This document shows positions 16,475 to 24,779 of a stretch of 64,000 bases of DNA, one piece after another. The notes under the pieces were generated by a model. That model saw only the letters and a program-made list of their open reading frames with translations, had not been told where the DNA came from and made no database searches. Source of the DNA: Sphingobacteriales bacterium 46-32 (GTDB lineage: Bacteria > Bacteroidota > Bacteroidia > Chitinophagales > Chitinophagaceae); the NCBI GenBank assembly GCA_001898485.1, contig MKTY01000024.1:1-64000 (forward strand). The letters are read 5' to 3'. The number at the start of each line of letters is the position of its first letter. Positions within the stretch are counted from its first letter, which is position 1. A program made the position numbers and the translations under genes.

Positions 16475-18118
16475 ATGCAGACTTTAAATGTTTTTAAGAA
16501 GTACGCAAAAGGTTCCGAACCAGTTATTGAATGGGTAACCGATTGTGTTATTTATACAAGAGTTTCTTCCAAAGAGCAAATGGAAGGAATGAGCATTGAA
16601 ACACAGCTTAAAGGCTGTAATGGGTATGCTGCCAAAGAAAAGCTAAACGTGCTTGGCCATTTTGGAGGCACATACGAATCTGCTGCCAGCGATGAAAGAA
16701 AGGAGTTCAAGCGCATGATTGATTTTTGCAGACGTAAGAAGAAAGGCAAAATGGTCATTCTTGTTAACAGTCTTGAACGCTTTAGCCGTACTGGTGATAA
16801 TGCCATTTGGTTATCGAGGCAATTGAGAGAGTTGGGTATTCAGATCGTTTCCGTTACCCAACCGATTGATACAAGAAATCCGGCAGGAGTGCTTCAACAA
16901 AATATCCTGTTTCTTTTCAGTCAGTATGATAATGATTTAAGAAGACTAAAGACAATTGATGGAATGAGAGAGCATTTGGAAGCAGGTATCTGGTGTTGCC
17001 AGGCTCCGTTGGGATATGACAATGTTACTATCAATGGTGAAAAATCTGTAGTAATAAATGATACAGGGAAAATTTTAAGAAAGGCGTTTTTATGGAAGGC
17101 CAATGAGGGTATTAGTATGGTTGAAATCGTTAGGCGGTTAGAAGCACATGGTCTGAAGATAAAACATAATAGGTTAAGCGCAGCTTTGTCAAATCCGTTT
17201 TATTGTGGCATCATATCGCATGGTTTGCTGGAAGGAAGAGTAATTGAGGGGAAGCATGAGAAATTGGTGTCAAAAGAAATCTTTTTGCGAGCAAATAAGG
17301 AGAAAGGAAAAATACCTCATGGATATAAAGCAGACCCGCTAAATGACAACCTGCCGTTAAAGCAGTATGGTAAATGCGAGGGGTGTGGTGAAAACCTGCG
17401 GGGTTATTTAGTTAAGAAAAAGAACTTGTACTATTATAAATGCGATGGGAAAGGGAAGTGTACTTGTAACGTGAGTGCCAAGTCCCTCCACAAAAAATTT
17501 GCTGCACTGCTTGAAGATATAACACTCCACGAAGATTACATCGAGTTATACAAAATGGAGCTTCGGCTGATCTATACTACCTTGAATGAAGAAAGAGAGG
17601 ACAATACTGACCAGTATAAGGCAAAGATTAGGGAGCTGGATGAAAAGTGTGAACGGCTGGAAGAAAGGTTTATAAATGAGGAAATCAAGCCTGATCTGTA
17701 CCACAAATATTCAGAGAAATTCAAAGCAGAAAGGGAGGAATTGAGGCAGTATTTGGAAAAGACCGTTTATAGCACCTCGAACCTGGAAAATTACATTGAA
17801 AAATCATTGGAATATGTCCTGAACCTCCCGTCTGTATGGGCTTCCAGCAATTACGTTGAAAAAAGGAAGCTGCAAATGCGGGTGTTTCCTGAAGGATTTT
17901 TCTATAACAAGAAAAACGACCAACCTCGAACCACAAAAATGAACAGGGTATTTGTTGTAATCGCCCGTCTGAAGGGCAATACAGAGGAAAAAGAAACCGG
18001 AACTTCTGAGATCGTTTTCAGAAATTCCGGTTGGGTAGCCTCGACAGGAATCGAACCTGTATCTGGAGCTTCGGAAACTCTTATACTATCCATTGTACTA
18101 CGAGGCCAGGGAAGGTAG
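16475..18118 (+). CDS. Large serine recombinase (integrase) reading into tRNA-Arg
   Basis: The protein starts with a resolvase catalytic domain (about 22-175) with YTRVSSKEQ (Arg29, Ser31), VNSLERFSR and the FSQYDNDLR helix. A recombinase domain (about 185-290) follows, then a zinc ribbon (CEGCGENLRG and CDGKGKC, about 318-350) and a coiled coil (about 390-440). It would integrate or excise the island. The last residues (GWVASTGIEPVSGASET) are the antisense translation of the tRNA-Arg gene, so the natural C-terminus was probably altered by integration; the true element-encoded part likely ends around residues 505-520. Such tRNA-derived tails are common in annotated recombinases. Confidence 0.85.
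   Translation: MQTLNVFKKYAKGSEPVIEWVTDCVIYTRVSSKEQMEGMSIETQLKGCNGYAAKEKLNVLGHFGGTYESAASDERKEFKRMIDFCRRKKKGKMVILVNSLERFSRTGDNAIWLSRQLRELGIQIVSVTQPIDTRNPAGVLQQNILFLFSQYDNDLRRLKTIDGMREHLEAGIWCCQAPLGYDNVTINGEKSVVINDTGKILRKAFLWKANEGISMVEIVRRLEAHGLKIKHNRLSAALSNPFYCGIISHGLLEGRVIEGKHEKLVSKEIFLRANKEKGKIPHGYKADPLNDNLPLKQYGKCEGCGENLRGYLVKKKNLYYYKCDGKGKCTCNVSAKSLHKKFAALLEDITLHEDYIELYKMELRLIYTTLNEEREDNTDQYKAKIRELDEKCERLEERFINEEIKPDLYHKYSEKFKAEREELRQYLEKTVYSTSNLENYIEKSLEYVLNLPSVWASSNYVEKRKLQMRVFPEGFFYNKKNDQPRTTKMNRVFVVIARLKGNTEEKETGTSEIVFRNSGWVASTGIEPVSGASETLILSIVLRGQGR
17995..18032 (-). terminator. Intrinsic terminator of tRNA-Arg
   Basis: Two 15-base arms (17995-18009 and 18018-18032, one mismatch, 8-nt loop) form a strong hairpin just downstream of the tRNA on the minus strand. 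It is followed by TTTCTTTTT. It lies inside the recombinase reading frame. Confidence 0.75.
18036..18107 (-). tRNA. tRNA-Arg (anticodon CCG)
   Basis: The reverse complement folds as a 72-base tRNA. The acceptor stem pairs GGCCTCG with CGAGGCT and has discriminator A. The anticodon loop is TTCCGAA (anticodon CCG), and the T-arm contains GGTTCGATTCC. No CCA is encoded. The tRNA is complete, so integration of the island did not destroy it. Its 3' half is the inferred attachment site of the neighbouring serine recombinase. Confidence 0.93.
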
Positions 18119-18142
18119 AAGGTAAAGGTTAGAAGGTTTAAG
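18111..18142. repeat. A/G-rich intergenic repeat copy
   Basis: The sequence GAAGGTAGAAGGTAAAGGTT and what follows are built from the same AAGGT/TTTAA words found in spacers at 40.2, 41.2, 42.2, 43.4 and 51.1 kb. Confidence 0.4.
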
Positions 18143-18160
18143 TTCCTTATAGCCAGTATC

Positions 18161-18733
18161 TTATATCAGTCCGTGGGCATTGCTGGTAAAGATTTTTACG
18201 GCAATGGCCAGCAAAATTACGCCAAAAAACTTTCTGACAGCAATTAATCCGGCCGGACCCAGCAATTTTGCTATGGCTCCCAGGCTTTTAAGCACGATAT
18301 ACACCACTACCAGGTTGGCCAGTATGGCCAGCAGCAGGGTAGTAGAGCCATAGTTAGCCTTGAGCGACATAATAGTGGTAAGCGTACCACTGCCGGCAAT
18401 CAAGGGGAAGGCAATCGGCACCACGGTGGCCGCTTTTACATTCGGATCACTTTTGAAAAACTCCAGCCCCAATACCATCTCCAGTCCCAGGATGAAGATC
18501 ACGATAGAACCGCCCACCGCAAAGGATTTGACATCGAGCCCCAGCAGTTGCAGAAAGGGCTGGCCGGCATAGAGGAATACGATCATCAGTCCACCGCTGA
18601 TGATCGTGGCCCGCGCCTCATTGATACCGCCCATCTTTTCCTTGAGCGAAATAAGAATAGGCACCGAACCTATAATATCTATAACGGCGAATAAGGTAAA
18701 ACTTACCGTGATGATCTCGCGGATGTCGAGCAT
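18161..18733 (-). CDS. MarC-family integral membrane protein
   Basis: The 190 residues form about six transmembrane helices with the MarC-family pattern: FTLFAVIDIIGSVPILISL at the N-terminus, FILGLEMVLGLEFF in the middle and PIAFPLIAGSGTLTTIM later. MarC proteins sit in the inner membrane. Despite the name, no role in multiple antibiotic resistance is established and the transported substrate is unknown. The gene stands alone, ending 54 bases from the tRNA 5' end. It is the first gene on the chromosomal side of the island and shows the higher GC content of the rest of the window. Confidence 0.88.
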   Translation of the reverse strand: MLDIREIITVSFTLFAVIDIIGSVPILISLKEKMGGINEARATIISGGLMIVFLYAGQPFLQLLGLDVKSFAVGGSIVIFILGLEMVLGLEFFKSDPNVKAATVVPIAFPLIAGSGTLTTIMSLKANYGSTTLLLAILANLVVVYIVLKSLGAIAKLLGPAGLIAVRKFFGVILLAIAVKIFTSNAHGLI

Positions 18734-19545
18734 AGTAGTGGTTTAAAGCAAAAATAGCACTATAGGGGAGGATTTGCAGATTTGAAAATTTGTTGATTTG
18801 AAAATGGCTAGCTGGTGAGTCGATTTGTGGATTTGTTAATCACTGTTGTCCGGTGAAAATAAATACGCTAAAAATCGAGTTTGATAATCGGAATTGTACG
18901 GATGCTTTTGCTGGCTTTGAGAAATGTAAGCCCCCCTTTTTAACATTGTTGGTCCTTCAGTACAGGACGCGACTCTTTTATTGCTATTTCCCTGCCGTAT
19001 TCGGATCCCAAAGAACGCAAAGCAGGCTAAGGACGCGAAGGTCATTAGCACATTAACGCATTTCCGAACCTTATTCCCTTATTTTGTTTTTGTGGTTCAC
19101 CGCTGCCTTGTTTTTTGCCCGATTGAATCTTTAGGATAGTACAATTAACAGTGACCAGCGAAAACACAGCACCGCCCCCTGCCGTTTCGGTGGTCGGCCA
19201 GCCGGACGAGGAGGTGAAGAAGATGAATTAGAAGTCGATACGAAACGTGGGAATATTTATTATGCGGATAGTAACGATTCGATTGTTTCTAATTTAGCCA
19301 CTCCGTGCGAAACCTCGTCCCGATACTTCGGGCCGGATCAGAATACTTGATATCAACCGTAAAAGCTGGCGATAGCTTCCCCCAAAAACCGGTTTCTTTT
19401 ATTTCCAGGATTATAGTGACCGGAACCTAACCGGATTGGAACGCACACAGTCTCATGCTTTTTCAGTTAAGTTTAATAGGTAATGGCCAAATACTTGCAT
19501 AAGTTTGTTTTTTTTGACAACTTTATAGTTGAAATTTCAGCCATA
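18734..19545. repeat. Gene-free 0.8-kb region with degenerate intergenic repeats
   Basis: No credible gene was found. Bases 18,770-18,835 repeat GATTTG-type words (GATTTGAAAATTTG, GATTTGAAAATGG, GATTTGTGGATTTG). Around 19,010-19,067 there are AACGCAAAG and CATTAGCACATTAACGC words of other common Bacteroidota spacer repeats. A short open stretch near 19,150-19,230, ending EEVKKMN, could be the last remnant of a lost gene. Short reading frames on both strands at 18,840-19,056 have atypical composition and no start signals. Confidence 0.5.
19504..19531 (+). promoter_or_regulatory. Possible promoter for large lipoprotein gene
   Basis: A TTTG (19504-19507) and a -7-like TATAGTTG (19524-19531) are separated by 16 bases, shorter than the usual 19-21. 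The start ATG 19546 lies 14 bases downstream. Confidence 0.35.
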
Positions 19546-21342
19546 ATGTACCGTATCGCTACCCTTTTACTGAGTTTTACTTTGTTGTTTTCATGTAAAA
19601 AAAATGATAAGCCAGGCCCGGTTGGTCAGAATGAGGTGACTACAATGGTTCCCCGACCTGAGGAGGTAACCCTGCGCGTTGTCGGCTATGGTACCATTGG
19701 TGACAGGCAGCTTACCGGTTTTCCTGTTTATGAACCAGGTAATTCCCCCGTTAATTATGGAGTTTTTAATATTAATGAGTTTGTTACCGATAAAAAAGAC
19801 GGTCGAATTGTTCTCAATACATCCCTTAATATCGAAAAAGAAAAAGGGTTGCCTTTTGCAGATGGGACTACGAATTACGTTCGTATAATGACGAATGAAC
19901 TTGTACACATTGGCAGCCATGCCAATTATTTGGGGAGTAATCTTGAATTTGGAGATGAGGGCTTTATTAAAATACCAGTGAATGGAATTGCAATGAGCGG
20001 CAGTGGCATCTATCCGGGATATTTTGGTCCGGAACTTAGTAGCCAGATTTATGTAAATTATTTAGCCCCCACCAATCCGTATTTTGCCAAGCAGCTTCCT
20101 TCTTATCTGCGGACGGATGAGAATCAAAACCGGCATTTCCTTTGGCCTTTTTCTTATGTTAGGATAGCAGGCGGAGGATTTTCCGCTTACAATGATAGAA
20201 ACAATTATGATATATATGGGGGAAACCGGTCTGTAGCCGAGTTGGCCTTCCCCAGGTTTTCCGGATCAGGGCAACTTCAGCCCGACAGTATAGCTCTCTG
20301 GTTTTTAAGGGAAGGTAAATGGATTAACAGGGGCTATGCCTACAAAACGGGCGAGATATACAAAGCAAACATAAGAGGATTAGGCGCCTATCTGCTCGCC
20401 AATACTATAAGCGGTCGCTATTGGGTCATTAAAGTGCAAACCAATAACGGGGCGCCAGTAATAAATGCTACTGTACGTATAAAGCAGGTAGATAGAATAC
20501 TCGCTGAAGCTCAAACAGACTGGAATGGCAACGCGACAGTTTTTATACCTTCATCAGCGCAGCTCACTGCCGAGGTGATGGGCAGCTTTGAAAATGAAAA
20601 CCAGGTACTTGCTTCATTAACGTTTACGAGCACCGGCAAGGTTGCAGAAAGCAAAATCCCCCTTTCAGGAAGCTTGCCTTCTGTGTATTCTCTGTCTGGA
20701 ACGGCAACAGATTGTAGCGGACTTCCCATAGAAAAAGGCGAAATATTGGTTAGTTCGCAGTTGTCGGGTATGAGAATTTATATGCCTGTTGAAAAAGGTG
20801 TTATTAATGCTGCTTTTATCGACAGACCCGACATCACGGCTTCCTGGATCGCAAATCTTACAAATCTTAATACAAAACATACGGGCGATGATACTTTGCT
20901 GTTGCTAAAGGGCGGGAATGCCGTAAATATTAACGTCAATAACTGTTTAAATCGTCCCTCTTATTTTTTATACTGGAATACCGACAGCGAATCAAGAAGT
21001 TTCCAGGGCAGCGAAATGGCAACTGCGCCAACTTTTATTGCAGACAATGGTCCGGCGGACACGAAAATTCAGGTGGTAGATTACCGGACTAAACAATCAA
21101 TTAAGTTTACTGCGAATGAAAATACTGCCGGCACATTCAATTCAGTTTTGATTAAGAATATCGAAATCGATGGAAAGAAAGATTTTTCTTTTGCCAGCGA
21201 TAAACCATCCCAGGTTATTTTTTCACGATATGATCGCGGAGAAACGGGTGTAGTGACCGGATCTGCAGATTTTTGGTTTAGAGATGGTCAAAATGTGCTG
21301 CATAATGCAAAAGTTTCTTTCAGGTTGCGAAAGAAGATATAA
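19546..21342 (+). CDS. Large lipoprotein of unknown function
   Basis: The start ATG 19546 gives a signal peptide with lipobox LLFSC; an upstream in-frame ATG at 19483 would bury the signal sequence and is not used. The roughly 598-residue mature protein has no recognised catalytic motif. The middle (about 320-430) resembles a carboxypeptidase-regulatory or Ig-like beta sandwich (NGAPVINATVRIKQVD, DWNGNATVFIPSS), with a second such repeat after SGTATDCSGLPI. It is probably displayed at the cell surface or periplasm. It lies 127 bases before the SusC gene on the same strand but has its own gap and promoter-like sequences, so its membership of the phosphonate locus is uncertain. Confidence 0.6.
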   Translation: MYRIATLLLSFTLLFSCKKNDKPGPVGQNEVTTMVPRPEEVTLRVVGYGTIGDRQLTGFPVYEPGNSPVNYGVFNINEFVTDKKDGRIVLNTSLNIEKEKGLPFADGTTNYVRIMTNELVHIGSHANYLGSNLEFGDEGFIKIPVNGIAMSGSGIYPGYFGPELSSQIYVNYLAPTNPYFAKQLPSYLRTDENQNRHFLWPFSYVRIAGGGFSAYNDRNNYDIYGGNRSVAELAFPRFSGSGQLQPDSIALWFLREGKWINRGYAYKTGEIYKANIRGLGAYLLANTISGRYWVIKVQTNNGAPVINATVRIKQVDRILAEAQTDWNGNATVFIPSSAQLTAEVMGSFENENQVLASLTFTSTGKVAESKIPLSGSLPSVYSLSGTATDCSGLPIEKGEILVSSQLSGMRIYMPVEKGVINAAFIDRPDITASWIANLTNLNTKHTGDDTLLLLKGGNAVNINVNNCLNRPSYFLYWNTDSESRSFQGSEMATAPTFIADNGPADTKIQVVDYRTKQSIKFTANENTAGTFNSVLIKNIEIDGKKDFSFASDKPSQVIFSRYDRGETGVVTGSADFWFRDGQNVLHNAKVSFRLRKKI

Positions 21343-21412
21343 CCTGTTCCGATCAGGAATGTCTTAAGTTTCTGTTTATAATTAATTAATCATCCGATAA
21401 TACTCCCCAAAT

Positions 21413-21441
21413 TTTGAGGTAACACTGCGCGAATAGTTTTG
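21413..21441 (+). promoter_or_regulatory. Promoter of the SusC-led phosphonate locus
   Basis: A -33 TTTG (21413-21416) is followed after 17 bases by a -7 TAGTTTTG (21434-21441), fitting the Bacteroidota TTTG/TAnnTTTG pattern. The start codon follows 28 bases later. Confidence 0.55.
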
Positions 21442-21469
21442 GCCCTCATTTCAAAACTAACGCCTCATT

Positions 21470-24400
21470 ATGTTCCCTCAAATCATGCAACGCGCCGGGC
21501 AAGTGTTACTTACCTTCCTCTTGCTGGCAGCGTCAACCGTAGCGATGGCGCAACGCACCATCAACGGTAAGGTAAGCGACAGCAATGGCCAGCCTCTCTC
21601 CGGCGCCACTGTACTCGTTAAAGGCTCCAAAACAAGTGTAATGACCGGCAACGATGGCTCCTTCAGCATCCTGGCCGACGACAAAGCGGTACTGGTGATC
21701 AGTAGCATTGGCTTTCTTTCGCGCGAAGTGAATGCAGCCGATGCGGCTTCCATTCAGCTGAGCACAGATACCAAAGACCTGGGCGAAGTGGTGGTGACAG
21801 CCCTGGGTATCCGCAAGGAAAAAAAGAAACTGGGCTATGCCCTGCAGGAAGTAAAAGGCGAAGACCTGACTGTAGCACGCGAAAGCAATGTAGTCAATCA
21901 GCTGGCTGGTAAAGTAGCTGGTGTGACCGTGGTAGGCAGCAACTCAGGCATCGGTGGTTCGGCCCGCGTATCTATCCGCGGCGAGCGTTCCGTTGATATC
22001 AATAAAAACCAACCCCTGTATGTGGTAGATGGTGTGCCTGTCAGCAACTCCATCAGCGGCGGTTCCGGCCGCGGCAACCAGGAGGTTGACTTCGGCAATG
22101 GCGCCAGCTTCATCAACCCCGATGATGTGGAAAGCATGAGCGTATTAAAAGGCCCCGCAGCGGCAGCCCTCTATGGCTCACGCGCGGCCAACGGCGTTAT
22201 TCTTATCAAAACAAAAAGCGGTAAACGCTCCAAAGGCATTGGCGTAGAAATAAACAGCAACTACACGATGGAAACAGCGCTGAAGCTGCCCAAATACCAG
22301 ACAGTATACGGTCAGGGTAACGGTAGCGGTGGCGACTTCGCTTTTGTAAACGGCGCGGGCGGCGGTCTGGCCGATGGTACAGATGAAGGCTGGGGCCCCT
22401 CTTACAGAGGTCAGAGCTATCCGCAGTTCAACTCCCCCCGCACACTCAACGGACAGGTGATCCCCTTCTTTGGTGGTGATATGAATGCACCGGCCGGCAG
22501 CGTGATCACGGCTACACCGTGGGTGGCTGATAAAGACAACCTGAAAAATTTTCTGCAAACGGGCAACACATTTACCAACAATGTGGCTCTAACCGGCAGC
22601 AATAGCAATGGCGACTTCCGCCTCAGCTATACTAACCTCGATCAGAAAGGTATTGTACCCAACACGGATCTGAAACGCCACACAGCTTCTTTCTCCGGTG
22701 GTTATAACCTGACCAATAAGTTGTCGGCCCGCGCATTTGTCAGCTATATCAAAAGCGAAAGCGGCAACCGTCCCTCTATCAGCTACGGCACAGAGAGCCT
22801 GATGTATCTCTTCAACTGCTGGCTGCCTTCATCGGTGAAAGTAAGTGATATGAAACGCCTCTGGCAAAACGGCCTCGATGGGCTGAAACAGTTTGGCTGG
22901 AACTACAATTATCACGATAACCCTTACCTGACCACGTATGAAAATACCAATGGTCAGTACTACGATCGTATCATCGGCAACGTATCGCTTAAATATGATT
23001 TCACCAGCTGGCTGAGCCTGCAGCTGCGCACGGCTACCGACTGGAGCAATGAGCGCCGCGAATACCGCCGTGCCTTCAGCACCCAGCGCTTTCCCTTTGG
23101 TGAATACCGCGAAACAGGCATCGTAAACGAAGAACGCAACAGCGACTTCCTCTTCACCTTCAATAAAGACATCAACAGCGACTTTTCTGTAAATGCCACC
23201 CTGGGCGGCAACCAGATGCGTCAGACATCGCGCTGGAAGGAAGATGTGGCCGGACAACTCAACATTCCCGGTATCTACAGCCTCAACAACTCACGTATTG
23301 CCCTGGTTGCTGAGCAAAGCAATGTAGCCAAACGCATCAACAGCCTCTATGGCTCTGCCGGTGTATCCTGGAAAAATAAACTGTTTCTCGACTTCACCGG
23401 TCGTAACGACTGGAGCAGTGCCCTCACCCTGCCCGAAGAGCTGAAGGCATTTGGTAAAGAAGTGAACTCTTACTTCTACTCTTCGGTAGCCCTGAGTGCT
23501 ATCGTAAGCGATATGGTAAAACTGCCTGAGCTGATCAGCTTCCTGAAACTGCGTGCCAGCGTGGCCCAGGTGGGTAACGATACGGATCCGTTCTCTTTCA
23601 CACAAACCTACAACCGCAGCGATCCCTTTGGTGCTTACCAGATCTACAGCGAAACCAGCAGCCTGGCCAACCTGAATCTGAAACCCGAAATCAGCTCGGC
23701 TTATGAAGTAGGTGCCGACATCCGCCTGCTCAATAACCGCATCGGTATCGATGTGACGTATTACCAGAGCCGCACCAAAAACCAAATCCTCAACCTGCCG
23801 CTTGATATCACATCGGGTTACAGCACCCGTAAGATCAACGCTGGTCTGATCCGCAACAATGGTGTGGAAGTAATGCTCACGGGCTCTATCATCAAAAACA
23901 AATCACTCACCTGGGATGCGTTTGTTAACTTCTCTGCCAACCGCAGCAAGGTACTTGAGCTCACAGATGGTCTTACCAACTACGTAATGGCTTCGCGTAG
24001 CGTAAGTGTGGAAGCCCGCGTAAATGAGCGCATGGGTAATATGTACGGTATCGGTTTTGCCCGCGTACAAAGCACCGATAAAAATGCTCCTTATTATGAT
24101 GCTACAGGCCAGTATGCTGGTCAGATGGTATATGGTTCAAACGGTCGTCCCATCGCTACTACCAACCGCATCCTGCTGGGTAATTACAATCCCGACTGGC
24201 TGATGGGTGTGGGTAGCAGTCTTAACTATAAAGGCATACGCCTCAGCTTCCTGTTCGACATCCGCCAGGGTGGTGAACTCTACTCACATACACAAACTGT
24301 AGGCCGCGAAGGTGGTATCATCGAAGAAACACTCGAAGGCCGTGCAGATGGTTATGATCTGTCAAAACCCGGCAATGGTGTAATTGGTCAGGGTGTGGTT

Positions 24401-24754
24401 CAGAATCCCGATGGCAGCTTTAGCGCCAATACCAAAAAGCTCACTGCCCGCGAATGGCATACTGCCTGGACCGGTGGCCGCAACATTGCGGAAGGTGTAA
24501 TGTATGATGCTTCTTTTGTAAAACTGCGCGAACTGCAACTGGGTTATACAATTCCTGACAAAGTGTTTGGTAAACTGCCTTTCCGCAGCGCTACCATCAC
24601 CCTGGTAGGCCGCAACCTCTTCCTGTGGGATAATGTACCCCATGTAGATCCCGAGACCATGTCATACTCTGGTGGTACTGCCCTGCCCGGTATCGAATAC
24701 ATGGCCCTGCCCAGCACACGCAGCTATGGCATCAACCTGAGCTTCAAATTCTAA
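21470..24754 (+). CDS. SusC/RagA-family TonB-linked outer-membrane transporter
   Basis: The 1094-residue protein has a signal peptide (ending VAMAQ) and a carboxypeptidase-regulatory-like domain (about 30-105, INGKVSDSNGQPLSGATVLV). The TonB-box region (LGEVVVTALG) and the SusC plug motifs (QPLYVVDGVPVSN, ALYGSRAANGVILIKTKSG) follow. A large barrel ends in NLSFKF. It imports a bulky ligand through the outer membrane together with the SusD-like lipoprotein encoded 25 bases later. SusCD pairs usually serve glycans, but here the genes downstream are phosphonate enzymes, so a phosphonate-bearing molecule is the inferred substrate. No sigma/anti-sigma pair or hybrid two-component regulator is adjacent. 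Confidence 0.93.
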   Translation: MFPQIMQRAGQVLLTFLLLAASTVAMAQRTINGKVSDSNGQPLSGATVLVKGSKTSVMTGNDGSFSILADDKAVLVISSIGFLSREVNAADAASIQLSTDTKDLGEVVVTALGIRKEKKKLGYALQEVKGEDLTVARESNVVNQLAGKVAGVTVVGSNSGIGGSARVSIRGERSVDINKNQPLYVVDGVPVSNSISGGSGRGNQEVDFGNGASFINPDDVESMSVLKGPAAAALYGSRAANGVILIKTKSGKRSKGIGVEINSNYTMETALKLPKYQTVYGQGNGSGGDFAFVNGAGGGLADGTDEGWGPSYRGQSYPQFNSPRTLNGQVIPFFGGDMNAPAGSVITATPWVADKDNLKNFLQTGNTFTNNVALTGSNSNGDFRLSYTNLDQKGIVPNTDLKRHTASFSGGYNLTNKLSARAFVSYIKSESGNRPSISYGTESLMYLFNCWLPSSVKVSDMKRLWQNGLDGLKQFGWNYNYHDNPYLTTYENTNGQYYDRIIGNVSLKYDFTSWLSLQLRTATDWSNERREYRRAFSTQRFPFGEYRETGIVNEERNSDFLFTFNKDINSDFSVNATLGGNQMRQTSRWKEDVAGQLNIPGIYSLNNSRIALVAEQSNVAKRINSLYGSAGVSWKNKLFLDFTGRNDWSSALTLPEELKAFGKEVNSYFYSSVALSAIVSDMVKLPELISFLKLRASVAQVGNDTDPFSFTQTYNRSDPFGAYQIYSETSSLANLNLKPEISSAYEVGADIRLLNNRIGIDVTYYQSRTKNQILNLPLDITSGYSTRKINAGLIRNNGVEVMLTGSIIKNKSLTWDAFVNFSANRSKVLELTDGLTNYVMASRSVSVEARVNERMGNMYGIGFARVQSTDKNAPYYDATGQYAGQMVYGSNGRPIATTNRILLGNYNPDWLMGVGSSLNYKGIRLSFLFDIRQGGELYSHTQTVGREGGIIEETLEGRADGYDLSKPGNGVIGQGVVQNPDGSFSANTKKLTAREWHTAWTGGRNIAEGVMYDASFVKLRELQLGYTIPDKVFGKLPFRSATITLVGRNLFLWDNVPHVDPETMSYSGGTALPGIEYMALPSTRSYGINLSFKF

Positions 24755-24779
24755 TCTCAACTACCAAAATCATACAGTC

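Larger units (their letters stand above)
1..18050. mobile_element. Genomic island integrated at tRNA-Arg (left end outside window)
   Basis: The stretch is bounded on the right by a large serine recombinase gene that reads into the 3' part of a tRNA-Arg gene, the classic arrangement of a site-specifically integrated element. Its base composition is clearly more AT-rich than the DNA right of about 18,100, judged by eye. The cargo is metal and arsenic handling: a heavy-metal P-type ATPase, HMA proteins, CcdA-like protein, ArsO-like, ArsR, ArsM, aquaglyceroporin and phosphate transporter. No left attachment site or conjugation gene is visible, so the element starts before base 1 and its type (integrative mobilisable element or simple island) is open. 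Confidence 0.7.

Noticed and set aside
18033-18118. The last residues of the recombinase as a functional domain
   Set aside because: They are the reverse translation of tRNA-Arg and carry no independent meaning.
18836-19056. Short overlapping frames on both strands in the gap after the MarC-family gene
   Set aside because: They have low-complexity or repeat-derived sequence, no start signals and no family resemblance.
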